Counted from the stretch's first letter, positions 18,638 to 27,523 are shown. The stretch is DNA of 64,000 nucleotides from Synergistetes bacterium HGW-Synergistetes-1 (GCA_002839185.1 PGXO01000005.1:186001-250000); one strand, 5' to 3'. Notes: a model not told the origin generated them from the sequence alone. Made by a program: numbers and translations.

Positions 18638-19189
18638 TCAATCAAGCAGGTCGATGCATTTTACAAGATAGTCCCCGCCTGACCATATAGTAAGAGCCAT
18701 GGCGATCCACATTACTGTCAGGCCGCCTGGGATGTTAAAGATCAGCAGGATAATGCCTATGATCTGGCTCACTGTTTTGAGTTTGCCTCCTTTGGAAGCC
18801 GCAATGACTACCCCTTCAGAGGCTGCTATCATCCTGAGTCCGGTAACGATAAACTCTCTTGCTATTATGACTACTACCATCCATGCAGGGACTCTGTGCA
18901 GATCCACAAGCGCTACCAGCACAGCGACCACCATAATCTTGTCCGCGAGAGGATCTATAAACTTTCCAAGGTTGGTTACTATGCCCCTCTTCCTTGCGAT
19001 ATATCCGTCGGCGGCATCTGTAAGAGAGGCTATTATAAATACAAGCCCAGCAAGAAGGTCGCCAATATTGACTCCCTCAATAAAACCAAACTGGGTACGC
19101 AATGTAAGAAATACCATCACCACCGGCACAAGAAAAACTCGTGATATGCTGAGCAGGTTTGGCAGATTCATTGCAGAAGGTATTTTCAT
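18638..19189 (-). CDS. pgsA: CDP-diacylglycerol--glycerol-3-phosphate 3-phosphatidyltransferase
   Basis: 183 residues with four or more hydrophobic helices. The CDP-alcohol phosphotransferase signature D-x2-D-G-x2-A-R-x8-G-x3-D-x3-D is complete: D58, D61-G62, A65-R66, G75, D79, D83. The N-terminus N-L-P-N-L-L-S-I-S-R is typical of PgsA. It makes phosphatidylglycerol phosphate at the inner membrane, the first committed step to acidic phospholipids. AGGAAG lies upstream of the ATG. It precedes the M20 peptidase gene on the same strand. Confidence 0.92.
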   Translation of the reverse strand: MKIPSAMNLPNLLSISRVFLVPVVMVFLTLRTQFGFIEGVNIGDLLAGLVFIIASLTDAADGYIARKRGIVTNLGKFIDPLADKIMVVAVLVALVDLHRVPAWMVVVIIAREFIVTGLRMIAASEGVVIAASKGGKLKTVSQIIGIILLIFNIPGGLTVMWIAMALTIWSGGDYLVKCIDLLD

Positions 19190-19354
19190 GGCTTCCTCCG
19201 CTGTGGAAATATTGTGTTTTCTGTTTCTGCAGTTACATTTTATACTACAACAACTACTTTTAATAGCATTGATAAACTAATATTTTGAAAACTGATTAAG
19301 ATACCTAAATAATGATTTTAGTAATAAATTTAATCTTATAATAAAAAATACATC

Positions 19355-19400
19355 TAAAATAAAAACAACAAAATTCCCGCTGCACCGTAACCGCAGCGGG
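19355..19400 (-). terminator. Terminator of liv operon 1
   Basis: Minus strand CCCGCTGC (19400-19393), nine-base loop, GCAGCGGG (19383-19376), eight perfect pairs, then a T-rich stretch (19375-19355). It lies about 37 bases after the livF stop. Confidence 0.85.
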
Positions 19401-19436
19401 GACTATCATCGCAGCCAATTTCTAATATTAATAAGG

Positions 19437-20141
19437 TCATCCTCCCAAGTAGGCATCTATTACGCGTCTGTCTCTCAACAGATCTATGCCCTTGCCCTCA
19501 AGGGTGATCGCACCGACTTCCAGAACATATGCATAATCTGCTACATTCAAGGCTCCAAAGGCATTCTGTTCAACAAGAAGTATCGTTTTGCCCTCTTTGT
19601 TGATCTCCCGGATGATCTCAAATACTTCCTGTACCAATAATGGGGCCAGTCCAAGTGAGGGTTCGTCCATCATGATCAGTTCGGGATCGCTCATAAGAGC
19701 CCTTGCAAGCGCAAGCATCTGCTGTTCTCCTCCTGAAAGTGTCCCGCCCTTCTGCCAGACTCTCTCTTTCAGCCTAGGGAAGAGATTGAAGGCTCTCTCT
19801 ATCGACTCTTCGAGTCCTGACTTGTCTTTGCGGGAATATCCGCCTAGCTTGAGATTTTCAAGAACTGTAAGTTGTGGGAAGATCCTGCGGCCTTCGGGAC
19901 ATAATGCAACACCGGACATCAGTATCTCTTCCGGCAGGAGGCCAAATATATTTTTGCCTTTCCATGAGATGCTTCCCGTTTTGTTCTTGACCAGCCCCGC
20001 AACAGACCTCAGCGTGCTGCTTTTTCCGGCACCGTTTGCTCCGATCAGCGTGACGATCTTGCCTATCGGGACTTCAAGCGAGATACCACGGATAGCATGG
20101 ATCCCTCCGTAACGGACGTTAAGGTTTTCAATTTTCAGCAC
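19437..20141 (-). CDS. livF: Branched-chain amino acid ABC transporter ATPase LivF, copy 1
   Basis: 234 residues. Walker A G-A-N-G-A-G-K-S-S, signature L-S-G-G-E-Q-Q, Walker B L-I-M-M-D-E-P-S-L-G-L-A-P and H-loop-region V-E-Q-N-A, all typical of LivF, the shorter of the two ATPases of hydrophobic amino acid transporters. The C-terminal I-D-A-Y-L-G-G is the family ending. I set the start at the GTG at 20141 with AGGAGG nine bases upstream, inside the end of livG; the overlap is 14 bases. It is the last gene of livKHMGF and is followed by a terminator. It energises import through LivHM on the cytoplasmic side. Confidence 0.95.
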   Translation of the reverse strand: MLKIENLNVRYGGIHAIRGISLEVPIGKIVTLIGANGAGKSSTLRSVAGLVKNKTGSISWKGKNIFGLLPEEILMSGVALCPEGRRIFPQLTVLENLKLGGYSRKDKSGLEESIERAFNLFPRLKERVWQKGGTLSGGEQQMLALARALMSDPELIMMDEPSLGLAPLLVQEVFEIIREINKEGKTILLVEQNAFGALNVADYAYVLEVGAITLEGKGIDLLRDRRVIDAYLGG

Positions 20142-20916
20142 AGGCGACGGCCTCCTTTCCAAGGTATGCCTCGATCACTTTGCAGTTCGAGCGGATCTCA
20201 GCAGGAGTTCCTTCGGCAATAAGCTGGCCGTAGTCAAGTACCCTTATCCATTCAGATACTCCCATGACGACCTTCATGTCATGTTCTATCAGGAAGATGG
20301 TCAGGTTGAATTTATCCCTTATCTGCCTTATAAAATTCATCAGTTCCTGGCTTTCCTGTGGATTCATGCCTGCCGCAGGCTCGTCAAGCAGGAGAAGTTT
20401 GGGTTCCGTTGCCAGCGCCCTTGCGATCTCAAGTCTTCTTTGGGCGCCATAGGGCAGTCCTGTGGCTATTTCTTTAGAGAGATGGCCCAGGCCGACTGCA
20501 TTGAGCAGTCCCATCGACTTTTCCCTTATCTCGCGTTCTTCCCTGAGAAAACCCGGAAGCATAAGTGGGGCTGTCCACCAGGGTGATTTCTGACGTACCC
20601 AGCAGGCAGTCATTACATTCTGCAGAACTGTGCCTCCGGCAAAAAGCCTGATATTCTGGAACGTCCTTGCTATCCCGGCCTTACAGACATCATGAGGCTT
20701 CATGCCTGTAATGTCATCATCCATGAATAATATTTTTCCCTCAGTGGGAGTGTAAAAGCCGGTTATTATGTTGAAACAGGTAGTCTTTCCCGCTCCGTTG
20801 GGGCCTATCAGACTGGAGATACTTCCTTCTTCTATCTCTATGTTGAAGTCACCGACAGCGGTCAGTCCGCCAAATTTTATCGTTACATTTTCTGTCCTGA
20901 GAACGGATCTGCCCAT
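20128..20916 (-). CDS. livG: Branched-chain amino acid ABC transporter ATPase LivG, copy 1
   Basis: 262 residues. Walker A G-P-N-G-A-G-K-T-T, LivG-type signature L-P-Y-G-A-Q-R-R-L-E-I-A-R-A-L in place of LSGGQ, Walker B L-L-L-D-E-P-A-A-G-M-N-P, and I-E-H-D-M-K-V-V-M. The end E-A-Y-L-G-K matches the family. It starts one base after the livM stop, with AGGAGG in the livM tail, and overlaps livF. It pairs with LivF on the inner-membrane permease. Confidence 0.95.
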   Translation of the reverse strand: MGRSVLRTENVTIKFGGLTAVGDFNIEIEEGSISSLIGPNGAGKTTCFNIITGFYTPTEGKILFMDDDITGMKPHDVCKAGIARTFQNIRLFAGGTVLQNVMTACWVRQKSPWWTAPLMLPGFLREEREIREKSMGLLNAVGLGHLSKEIATGLPYGAQRRLEIARALATEPKLLLLDEPAAGMNPQESQELMNFIRQIRDKFNLTIFLIEHDMKVVMGVSEWIRVLDYGQLIAEGTPAEIRSNCKVIEAYLGKEAVACAEN

Positions 20917-21963
20917 CTATTCGTCCTCCTTTTTACTGCTGAATCGTCTGGTAACGCTATCCCAGCTGAATTCATACCCCCCGATTATCCCTTCCCTGCG
21001 GTATAGGATAATTAAGAGAAGCACCAGCGAGAATATTACCATCCTCATCCCGGGAATTCCGACAAGTACGAAAGAGCCGATCTCTATCGTGTCTTCTACA
21101 AACCTCAGCCATTCAAGAAGTACAGTTATCACGACCGCCCCTACCATTGAGCCCGTGATTGAACCCAGCCCTCCGGCAACAACGATCATAAGGATATTGA
21201 ATGTCAGCTGGAAGTTGAACATCTTGGGGTCGATCGTAGTTATCAGGCTCCCCATCAGCGCTCCTCCGACACCTGCAAAAAAAGCGCCCACTGCAAAAGA
21301 TATTGCCCTGCACTTGAAAGTGTTTATTCCCATCGCCTTTGCAGCCACTTCATCGTCACGGATCGCTCTCAGACAGTTTCCGAAATTGCTTGAAAGCAGT
21401 TTAACGATCACAAAAAAAGTCAAGACACACCAGAAATAATTCCAGCCAAGGTTGGCATAAGGCGGTATTCCTTTTAACCCCAGTGCTCCGTTTGTGACCG
21501 GCGTGATATTTGTAAAGACGACCCTGATTATTTCAGCAAATCCAAGAGTAGCGATCCCAAGATAGTCTCCGCCAAGGCGAAGTACCGGAAGCGCGATCAG
21601 AAGACCAAGAAGTGCAGCGATTAGTCCGCCTGCAAGAACAGAGATGAAAAACGGAGCTTCAAGGACTGAGAAGGGCCAGATTATCGGCTCCAGAATATAC
21701 ATCATCTCCTTCTGTGCAGCAGGAAGGATGAGGATGGCGCTGACATATGCACCTATGGCCATAAAACCTGCATGCCCCAGCGAGAACATCCCCGTAAAAC
21801 CGTAGATCAAGTTCAGACTTAGTGCAAGGATCGCGTTCACTGCAATCAGGTTGAGAACCTGGATCTTGTATCCGTCCAGATTTCCATTGGCCCACCAGAG
21901 GAAAAGTGCAAGCAGAAGTGTCAGCAGAAGGTTAAGAATGATTTTTGTTTTTTTCTCCATCAT
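20917..21963 (-). CDS. livM: Branched-chain amino acid ABC transporter permease LivM, copy 1
   Basis: 348 residues with about ten membrane helices. It has the LivM landmarks A-L-S-L-N-L-I-Y-G-F-T-G-M-F-S-L-G-H-A-G-F (near 42-62), R-A-I-R-D-D-E-V-A-A-K-A-M-G-I (EAA-like coupling loop) and G-G-L-G-S-I-T-G-S. It forms the substrate channel with LivH. Two ATG codons at 21963 and 21960 are possible starts; the second overlaps the livH stop as ATGA. The gene belongs to the livKHMGF operon. Confidence 0.94.
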   Translation of the reverse strand: MMEKKTKIILNLLLTLLLALFLWWANGNLDGYKIQVLNLIAVNAILALSLNLIYGFTGMFSLGHAGFMAIGAYVSAILILPAAQKEMMYILEPIIWPFSVLEAPFFISVLAGGLIAALLGLLIALPVLRLGGDYLGIATLGFAEIIRVVFTNITPVTNGALGLKGIPPYANLGWNYFWCVLTFFVIVKLLSSNFGNCLRAIRDDEVAAKAMGINTFKCRAISFAVGAFFAGVGGALMGSLITTIDPKMFNFQLTFNILMIVVAGGLGSITGSMVGAVVITVLLEWLRFVEDTIEIGSFVLVGIPGMRMVIFSLVLLLIILYRREGIIGGYEFSWDSVTRRFSSKKEDE

Positions 21964-22853
21964 ATCTTGTCCTCCAGTTTTTCTCCCATTAGCCCGGTGG
22001 GTTTAACAAAAAGTATCATTATCAGCAGCACAAATGCGAAAGCATCCCTGTAACCAGAAAGCTCCGGGAAGAAGGCAATTATCATTATCTCTATGAAACC
22101 GAGCAGAAGTCCGCCTATCATTGCCCCCTGAACAGAGCCTATCCCGCCCAGTACTGCCGCTATAAAGGCTTTGAATCCCGGGAATACTCCCATAAAAGGA
22201 TGTATCTGGGGATACCTGAGCGCCCACATTATGCCTGCTGCCGCAGCAAGGGCTGAACCAATGGCGAATGTGAGAGCAATTATCCTGTCCACTCTAACTC
22301 CCATGAGACGAGTAGTTTCTATGTCTTTTGATATTGCCCGCATGGCTAATCCGGGAGGAGTCCTGTAAAGTATCCATAGAAGTCCGGCTACAAGCAGAAA
22401 AGAACTTATTGGAACAAATATTGCCAGGGGAAGGATCCTTATATTGCCAAACTGCATGACAGTTACAAGCATTTCAAGCCTGGGCATCGGTTTCGGGACT
22501 CCAGTAAAGAGGACCAGACATATATTTTCAATAAAAAATGAGACTCCTATTGCACTTATCAGAGCAGATATCCTTGGCGCATCTCTTAAGGGCCTGTAGG
22601 CTATCCGGTCTACCATTACACCGAAAAGGGCTGTTCCTGCAATAGAAAGGATGACGGCAGCGACCCATGGAAGATTAAGGAGGGTTATCGCAAAAAAGAC
22701 GAAATAGGCGCTTATCATGAAGATGTCGCCGTGAGCAAAATTGATGAGCCTAAGAATACCGTAAACCATAGTATAACCAATGGCGATAAGGCCATAGAGG
22801 CTTCCCAGCGTCAACGCGTTGAATGAGTGCTGAATAAACATATCCAATGTCAT
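21960..22853 (-). CDS. livH: Branched-chain amino acid ABC transporter permease LivH, copy 1
   Basis: 297 residues, eight or so membrane helices. LivH landmarks are F-N-A-L-T-L-G-S-L-Y-G-L-I-A-I-G-Y-T-M-V-Y-G near the N-terminus, I-N-F-A-H-G-D, R-A-I-S-K-D-I-E-T-T-R-L-M-G-V coupling loop and A-A-V-L-G-G-I-G-S-V-Q-G. GGGGAG lies eight bases before the ATG. It is separated from livK by 74 bases containing a terminator-like hairpin, which should make permease genes less expressed than the binding protein. Confidence 0.94.
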   Translation of the reverse strand: MTLDMFIQHSFNALTLGSLYGLIAIGYTMVYGILRLINFAHGDIFMISAYFVFFAITLLNLPWVAAVILSIAGTALFGVMVDRIAYRPLRDAPRISALISAIGVSFFIENICLVLFTGVPKPMPRLEMLVTVMQFGNIRILPLAIFVPISSFLLVAGLLWILYRTPPGLAMRAISKDIETTRLMGVRVDRIIALTFAIGSALAAAAGIMWALRYPQIHPFMGVFPGFKAFIAAVLGGIGSVQGAMIGGLLLGFIEIMIIAFFPELSGYRDAFAFVLLIMILFVKPTGLMGEKLEDKI

Positions 22854-22873
22854 AACTATTCTCCCCGCTCTCG

Positions 22874-22899
22874 AAAAAGGGGAGGGATATACCCTCCCC
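22874..22899 (-). terminator. Partial terminator between livK and livH, operon 1
   Basis: Minus strand GGGGAGGG (22899-22892), five-base loop, CCCTCCCC (22886-22879), then five T residues (22878-22874). It follows the livK stop by 28 bases but the operon clearly continues into livH, so it probably works as an attenuator or as a 3' stabiliser of the livK message. Confidence 0.7.
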
Positions 22900-22927
22900 C
22901 CATTTTAGGAGCTTAAGTCAATATTAT

Positions 22928-24061
22928 TTATTTAGGTTCAACTACGGTAAGGAATATCCTCTTCCCGTTTTTGATCTGCATAATGCCGACAGATTTCTCT
23001 GCATCATGGGAAGCATTGATCGTAGTGTTTCCTGTGACTCCTGGGAAGTTCTTTGTAGCTGCGATCGCTGCTGTTATCTTTTCGGGATCATCGCTTTTCG
23101 CGCGTTTGATGGCGTCAAGGATAAGCATGTAGCTGTCATAACCGCAAGCTGTGAGTGCGTTAGGATCTTTGCCCGGAAAAGCCTTCTTCCAGTTTTCCGT
23201 GAATTTCTTGGCTATTGGGCTCATTTTTGGCATTTCTGGAGCATAAGCGAATGTGGTGTAGCTGAAACCTTCGACAGATTCTCCGCCTATTTTGACAATT
23301 TCAGGGTTGTCCATGGCATCGCCGCCAAGGATCTTGAACTTAGCGCCAAGTTCTCTTGCCTGACGCATGATGATCGCGCCTTCAGCAAAGTTGGCAGGGA
23401 TGTAAAGGACATCGGGCTTCTTGCTGATGATCTCTGTCAGCTGGGCTGTAAAATCCTGGTCACCCTTCTGGTAGTTGAGTTTTGAAACTATTTTCCCGCC
23501 GTTTTTAGTAAAACTGCGCTCGAAGAATGAAGCAAGACCTACGCTATAGTCCTCTGTGACTTCGATAAGGCAGGCTGCAGTCTTGGCTTTCAGCTCTTCC
23601 TTCGCGAAGGCGGCAGCACCTGCCCCCTGGAATGGGTCTATGAAGCAAACGCGAAAAACATACTTTTTGCCCTGGGTTACGAGGGGGTTGGTGCAGGAAG
23701 TGCCTACCATCGGGATACGCGCCTTCTCTGCAACTTCTCCGCCGGCCATGGCAAGGGAAGAACCATATGTGCCTATTATGGCGTTGACTTTCTCTTTGTC
23801 GACAAGTCTCTTGACTGCATTTGCTGCTTCAACTTTATCGCTCTTGTTGTCAACAAATATGATCTCTACCTTTTTGCCCAATACAGTCGGGGCTTCCTTA
23901 TGCGCCAGTTTCACACCATCAAGCTCAAGCTGTCCTCCGATGGCGTTTCCTCCTGTTACAGGGAGGTAAACTCCAATTTTCACCGTATCCGCTGCCATAG
24001 CCGTTCCGGCCATGACAAGTACGACACAAAAAGCCACTAAAATTTTCTTTGTTAACTTCAC
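22928..24061 (-). CDS. livK: Branched-chain amino acid ABC transporter substrate-binding protein, copy 1
   Basis: 377 residues. Starts V-K-L-T-K-K, then a hydrophobic stretch ending G-T-A-M-A-A-D-T, a type I signal peptide, so it is a periplasmic binding protein. The body is the type 1 periplasmic-binding fold with V-K-I-G-V-Y-L-P-V-T-G-G, G-T-Y-G-S-S-L-A-M, a C-T-N-P ligand loop, and G-D-A-M-D-N-P. I chose the GTG at 24061, with GAGGGTG about nine bases upstream; the longer in-frame start would add 24 non-signal residues. It delivers hydrophobic or related amino acids to LivHM. A TATAAT on the minus strand (24133-24138) suggests its own promoter. Confidence 0.93.
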   Translation of the reverse strand: MKLTKKILVAFCVVLVMAGTAMAADTVKIGVYLPVTGGNAIGGQLELDGVKLAHKEAPTVLGKKVEIIFVDNKSDKVEAANAVKRLVDKEKVNAIIGTYGSSLAMAGGEVAEKARIPMVGTSCTNPLVTQGKKYVFRVCFIDPFQGAGAAAFAKEELKAKTAACLIEVTEDYSVGLASFFERSFTKNGGKIVSKLNYQKGDQDFTAQLTEIISKKPDVLYIPANFAEGAIIMRQARELGAKFKILGGDAMDNPEIVKIGGESVEGFSYTTFAYAPEMPKMSPIAKKFTENWKKAFPGKDPNALTACGYDSYMLILDAIKRAKSDDPEKITAAIAATKNFPGVTGNTTINASHDAEKSVGIMQIKNGKRIFLTVVEPK

Positions 24062-24132
24062 TGCAGAACACCCTCTTCTCAACTGGATTTTTAGATTACA
24101 GAAGCCGTAAAAATTGTGCTTATGCGCCGACA

Positions 24133-24138
24133 ATTATA
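24133..24138 (-). promoter_or_regulatory. Candidate -10 element of liv operon 1
   Basis: Perfect TATAAT on the minus strand 72 bases before livK, in the 102-base gap after nrdG. No good -35 hexamer is seen 16-18 bases upstream, so this is weakly supported. Short arms AATTGT/ACAATT flank the region just downstream. Confidence 0.35.
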
Positions 24139-24163
24139 ACTCATTCACTGATCTTTTTCATCA

Positions 24164-24862
24164 TTATCCTCTCACCTTTATGCCGGAGAATTTCTCTCTC
24201 AGCTTCTCGGCATCTGCTGCAGGAAACAAGCAGTAGCTGGGATCAAGACAGTTAACGGGCCTGAATGCCTGTATTATCCAATGAGCGTCATCTATCAGTT
24301 CTTTTCTTATCTCGATCATATCCTCTATCGTAAGCAGCCCATCTATAAAAGTGGTCCTGAATTCATAAGCAGGAACGGACCTTTTTATGATATCGATGCT
24401 TCTCTTTATCTTCTCGGGATCAACATCAACACCTGTAACTCTCTTAAGAGCCACTTTATTAAGAGGGGCTTTCACATCCATTGCAACGTGATCTGCCAGT
24501 CCCTCTTCAAGCACTTTGCCTAGTATGTCGGGCATTGATCCATTAGTATCAAGCTTAACGCTCATTTTCAACTCTTTCATCTTTCCCAGAAAATCAAACA
24601 ACCCATCCCATAAACAGGGCTCTCCTCCGGTTATGACTACTCCGTCAAGAAAATTTATCCTTTTGCAGATGTCATCGATGATAAAACTAATGTCGATAAT
24701 ATCAGTCTTTTGAAGGACAAGTTCGCTGTTGTGGCACCATGGGCATCTGAAATTGCATCCTGAAGTAAAGACTACTGCGGATACATGACCGTCCCAGTCT
24801 AAAAAAGATGCGGGGAGATATCCCCCCGCAGTATAACGTTTCATTTCTTCCCCACTACTCAT
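24164..24862 (-). CDS. nrdG: Anaerobic ribonucleoside-triphosphate reductase activating enzyme
   Basis: 232 residues, radical SAM. The cluster motif is C-N-F-R-C-P-W-C (C-x3-C-x2-C) near residues 35-42, followed by V-V-I-T-G-G-E-P-C (the GGE motif that holds methionine of S-adenosylmethionine). It uses S-adenosylmethionine and a 4Fe-4S cluster to place the glycyl radical on NrdD. The start ATG overlaps the nrdD stop by four bases (ATGA), so they are translationally coupled. It is longer than E. coli NrdG and resembles the NrdG type found with Thermotoga-like NrdD. Confidence 0.93.
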   Translation of the reverse strand: MSSGEEMKRYTAGGYLPASFLDWDGHVSAVVFTSGCNFRCPWCHNSELVLQKTDIIDISFIIDDICKRINFLDGVVITGGEPCLWDGLFDFLGKMKELKMSVKLDTNGSMPDILGKVLEEGLADHVAMDVKAPLNKVALKRVTGVDVDPEKIKRSIDIIKRSVPAYEFRTTFIDGLLTIEDMIEIRKELIDDAHWIIQAFRPVNCLDPSYCLFPAADAEKLREKFSGIKVRG

Positions 24863-26994
24863 ACCGAAGCTCTTACAGGTCCTCTTGCCCTGTCCCTGAG
24901 CTCTCCTCTTTTGCCGGCATTCCAGGATGAAGTCCTTGTAAAATAACCGGTCACTCTGGTTATGCCGTCAACATCCTCGGAGCCGCATCTCGAACAGGAA
25001 TCAGAAAGTCCCCTCTCAATATGGTTGCACTCGTTGCAGATGGTAAATTCGGGGCTGAATGCCACCTGGGCGTTTTCTGAATGTCTGAATGTCTTGATCA
25101 CAAACGAAGCAAGCGCCTTGGGATCCGGTTTATGTTCTCCCATCCAGACATGGGTGATGGCACCGGCCTTTATCATGGGATGAAGCACACCCTCCCTCGT
25201 CACTTTGTCGATCGGGTCCTGTACCAGTTTGTAGTTGAGGTGAGTGCTGTTTGTGTAGTATATTTCGCCTGTGTCGAAACTGCCTTTGATATACTTACGG
25301 GCAATATCGGGATAGGCCCGCAGGTCAAGCTTTGCAAAACGAAGCGCGGTGCTCTCCGCCGGAGTCTGTTCAAGGACGATCTTGAGGCCAAGTCTTTCCG
25401 ACAGCTGCTGGCACTTGAGATCCATATACTGTATGACCGCTTTGCCGAGCTGTTCCGCATGCTCGCTCTCGTGGAGCTGACATCCTGTAACAGCCTCTAC
25501 CATTTCATTCAGTCCAAGTATGCCTATAAGATGGCTGGCTTTTCTCATTCTAAGATAGCCTTCGTCATCATGTGAAACGCATAAGGCTGCAAGAGGGCCA
25601 TGCAGCCCCAGGTCAAGAATGCTCTTTATAAACGCCCTTTTCTGCAGATGCGCTTTAGCGGCCAGTTCCATCTCTTCGTCGATTATCTCAAAAAGAGTCT
25701 CTTCGTCACCATTGCACCTGTATGCTGCTCTCGGTAGGTTCAAAGTAATGTTTTGAAGAGCACAGTAACGCATCTTCCATGGATGCTTTGCCTCATCAAG
25801 ATCCTCCGGAGTCAGCTCGAAAGATAGCCTGCAGCATTCCGAGAGCTTTGCTACACCGCCGCGGTCAAAGACAAAGTACGTGTTGCCCTTTTCTGAAGAA
25901 AGCTCACAGGCCTGGTTCAGAAAATCTTCCCATCCCGGCTCCTTAAAGAAATAATCCGTGATGTGGAGCAGCGGTTTCGGGAAGAAGAAAGGCTGTCCCC
26001 TGCTGTCGCCACCCATATACACATCAAAGAGAGCTTTGAGGAACAGTTTTGACTCGGCATCGTAATCAGCATAGGTCTTTCCTGTAAATTTACCCCCAGG
26101 TCCTATCGCGGGAACATCCCTGAAATGATTTGGAATCTCATAGTACAGATTAATATCTGTAAACGCCACCTGACCGCCTCTGCCTCCTGCCAGCTGGTTG
26201 AATTCAAAGATAAGCTGCTGCGCAAGCTGTTTGAGCTGTTCATATGTCCATCCGACCAGATAGGGCGCAAAGTACATATTTACAGCGTCCCATCCTATAG
26301 CTCCTGCAAAATGGTTCTGCAGTACAGAAGTCATTTTAAGTATGTGGGCAAGAAGCACGTCCGCATGCTTAGCTGGTTTAGAGACACTTGTTATCGAAGG
26401 AATATTAAGACCGTAACGGGCAACATATGCAACGCTCTGTCCTGAACAGTAAGGGCGATTTACCATGCCCAGATCATGGAGATGAATGTCTCCCTTAAGG
26501 TGTGCCTCTGCTATGTCTTTAGTGAAGACCTTTGTAAGGGCGTATTCTTTGAGGACCATCTCCGCTATGGATAAATTTATGGATTCAGGATTATGGCTTG
26601 TATTGCTGTTCTCTTTATTTCTGGTCAGCATCATTTTCTCAAGGTCGTGAACAGGCAGACCTATCCTGCTGTGATCCGCCAGTTTTGCTCCCAGCCCCCT
26701 CTGGAAAAGCTTGACATTGACCATTTCACGTATGATCGTTGTCGTGACATGGCTTCTCTCAAACCTGAGCAGCTCCTCTTCGACCTCGAGGGCTATCCCT
26801 TCGGCGGTAGCCGGATCAACCCCGGCTTCGATTATCAGGGCATCCCTTATCCTGCTGGCATCCCAGGGAGAGCTTTCTTCCTGGGCCAGTGCATCGACCA
26901 TCAGTGCAAGATCTGTCGATTCCCCCTGTTTTTCAAAAATCTTTCCCTGTTTGCCGAAAAATGACCCTGATTCATGTAATGCATCATTTGCCAT
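24859..26994 (-). CDS. nrdD: Anaerobic (class III) ribonucleoside-triphosphate reductase
   Basis: 711 residues. Residues about 40-105 resemble an ATP-cone (W-D-A-S-R-I-R-D-A-L-I-I-E), the allosteric dATP/ATP sensor. The ten-stranded barrel follows, with H-L-H-D-L-G-M and N-L-P-R-A-A-Y-R. Near the C-terminus four cysteines (C-N-E-C and C-S-R-C) form the structural zinc site, and the segment R-V-T-G-Y-F plus N-A-G-K-R-G-E-L-R-D-R is the glycyl-radical end. It makes dNTPs without oxygen, so the cell grows anaerobically. AAGGAGG lies nine bases before the ATG, and the gene overlaps the end of nrdR by 11 bases. Two NrdR boxes lie upstream of nrdR. Confidence 0.96.
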   Translation of the reverse strand: MANDALHESGSFFGKQGKIFEKQGESTDLALMVDALAQEESSPWDASRIRDALIIEAGVDPATAEGIALEVEEELLRFERSHVTTTIIREMVNVKLFQRGLGAKLADHSRIGLPVHDLEKMMLTRNKENSNTSHNPESINLSIAEMVLKEYALTKVFTKDIAEAHLKGDIHLHDLGMVNRPYCSGQSVAYVARYGLNIPSITSVSKPAKHADVLLAHILKMTSVLQNHFAGAIGWDAVNMYFAPYLVGWTYEQLKQLAQQLIFEFNQLAGGRGGQVAFTDINLYYEIPNHFRDVPAIGPGGKFTGKTYADYDAESKLFLKALFDVYMGGDSRGQPFFFPKPLLHITDYFFKEPGWEDFLNQACELSSEKGNTYFVFDRGGVAKLSECCRLSFELTPEDLDEAKHPWKMRYCALQNITLNLPRAAYRCNGDEETLFEIIDEEMELAAKAHLQKRAFIKSILDLGLHGPLAALCVSHDDEGYLRMRKASHLIGILGLNEMVEAVTGCQLHESEHAEQLGKAVIQYMDLKCQQLSERLGLKIVLEQTPAESTALRFAKLDLRAYPDIARKYIKGSFDTGEIYYTNSTHLNYKLVQDPIDKVTREGVLHPMIKAGAITHVWMGEHKPDPKALASFVIKTFRHSENAQVAFSPEFTICNECNHIERGLSDSCSRCGSEDVDGITRVTGYFTRTSSWNAGKRGELRDRARGPVRASV

Positions 26995-27463
26995 TACGAT
27001 GTGCCTCCTTGTCCTCCAGTAGTTTTGCTATTTCATGGGTAAAGCTGGAGATATCTGTAAATTCTCTGTATACTGACGCAAATCTGACATATGCGACTTT
27101 GTCTATCTTCCTGAGTTCTTCCGCAGCGTATTCACCAATAATGGAAGTCGGAACTTCTCCCTGTCCCCCGCCGCGGACTTTTGCCTCAACGTTTGCAACA
27201 GCTTCTTCTATACTTTCAAGGGGAACTGCCAGTTTTTCACAAGCCCTCTGGAGCCCCTTCATCAGCTTTCCTCTGTCGAAAGCCTCTCTGCTTCCGCCTT
27301 TCTTGACGACCCAAAGGTAGTTCTTCTCTTCGAGCCTCTCGTAAGTAGTAAAGCGGTTCTGGCATTCCGGGCATTCGCGCCTTCTCCGGTTAACTCTGCC
27401 TTCATCAGCACTCCTAGTTTCGATTACCCTTGTCTCAAGCGCACCACAGGCCGGACAGCGCAT
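26984..27463 (-). CDS. nrdR: Transcriptional regulator NrdR
   Basis: 159 residues, normal length. N-terminal zinc ribbon with C3, C6, C31 and C34 (M-R-C-P-A-C and C-P-E-C), followed by R-F-T-T-Y-E, then an ATP-cone (about 49-139) with V-V-K-K-G-G-S-R-E-A-F-D. NrdR binds ATP or dATP and represses ribonucleotide reductase operons through 16-base NrdR boxes. Here it heads its own operon nrdR-nrdD-nrdG, with two boxes at 27479-27494 and 27508-27523. Confidence 0.96.
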   Translation of the reverse strand: MRCPACGALETRVIETRSADEGRVNRRRRECPECQNRFTTYERLEEKNYLWVVKKGGSREAFDRGKLMKGLQRACEKLAVPLESIEEAVANVEAKVRGGGQGEVPTSIIGEYAAEELRKIDKVAYVRFASVYREFTDISSFTHEIAKLLEDKEAHRNGK

Positions 27464-27478
27464 TAAACATCCCCCCTG

Positions 27479-27494
27479 ACACTATATATAACGG
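27479..27494. promoter_or_regulatory. NrdR box, proximal
   Basis: Plus-strand ACACTATATATA (27479-27490) matches all of the first 12 positions of the known NrdR-box consensus (acaCwAtATaTwGtgt); the last four bases differ. It lies 16 bases before the nrdR start codon. Confidence 0.65.
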
Positions 27495-27501
27495 TTTTTT
27501 A

Positions 27502-27507
27502 AGTATA
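27502..27507 (-). promoter_or_regulatory. Candidate -10 element of nrdR-nrdD-nrdG
   Basis: TATACT on the minus strand, lying exactly between the two NrdR boxes. The -35 would fall at or beside the distal box but is not close to consensus. Binding of NrdR to both boxes would block this promoter. Confidence 0.5.
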
Positions 27508-27523
27508 ACACTAGATATAGGGA
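27508..27523. promoter_or_regulatory. NrdR box, distal
   Basis: ACACTAGATATAGGGA on the plus strand agrees with the NrdR-box consensus at 13 of 16 positions. It starts 29 bases from the proximal box, close to the roughly three-helical-turn spacing known for tandem NrdR boxes. Confidence 0.7.

Noticed and set aside
20768-21439. 223-codon plus-strand frame across livG and livM of operon 1
   Set aside because: Antisense over two genes with complete motifs; Ser/Thr/Ile-rich mirror sequence.
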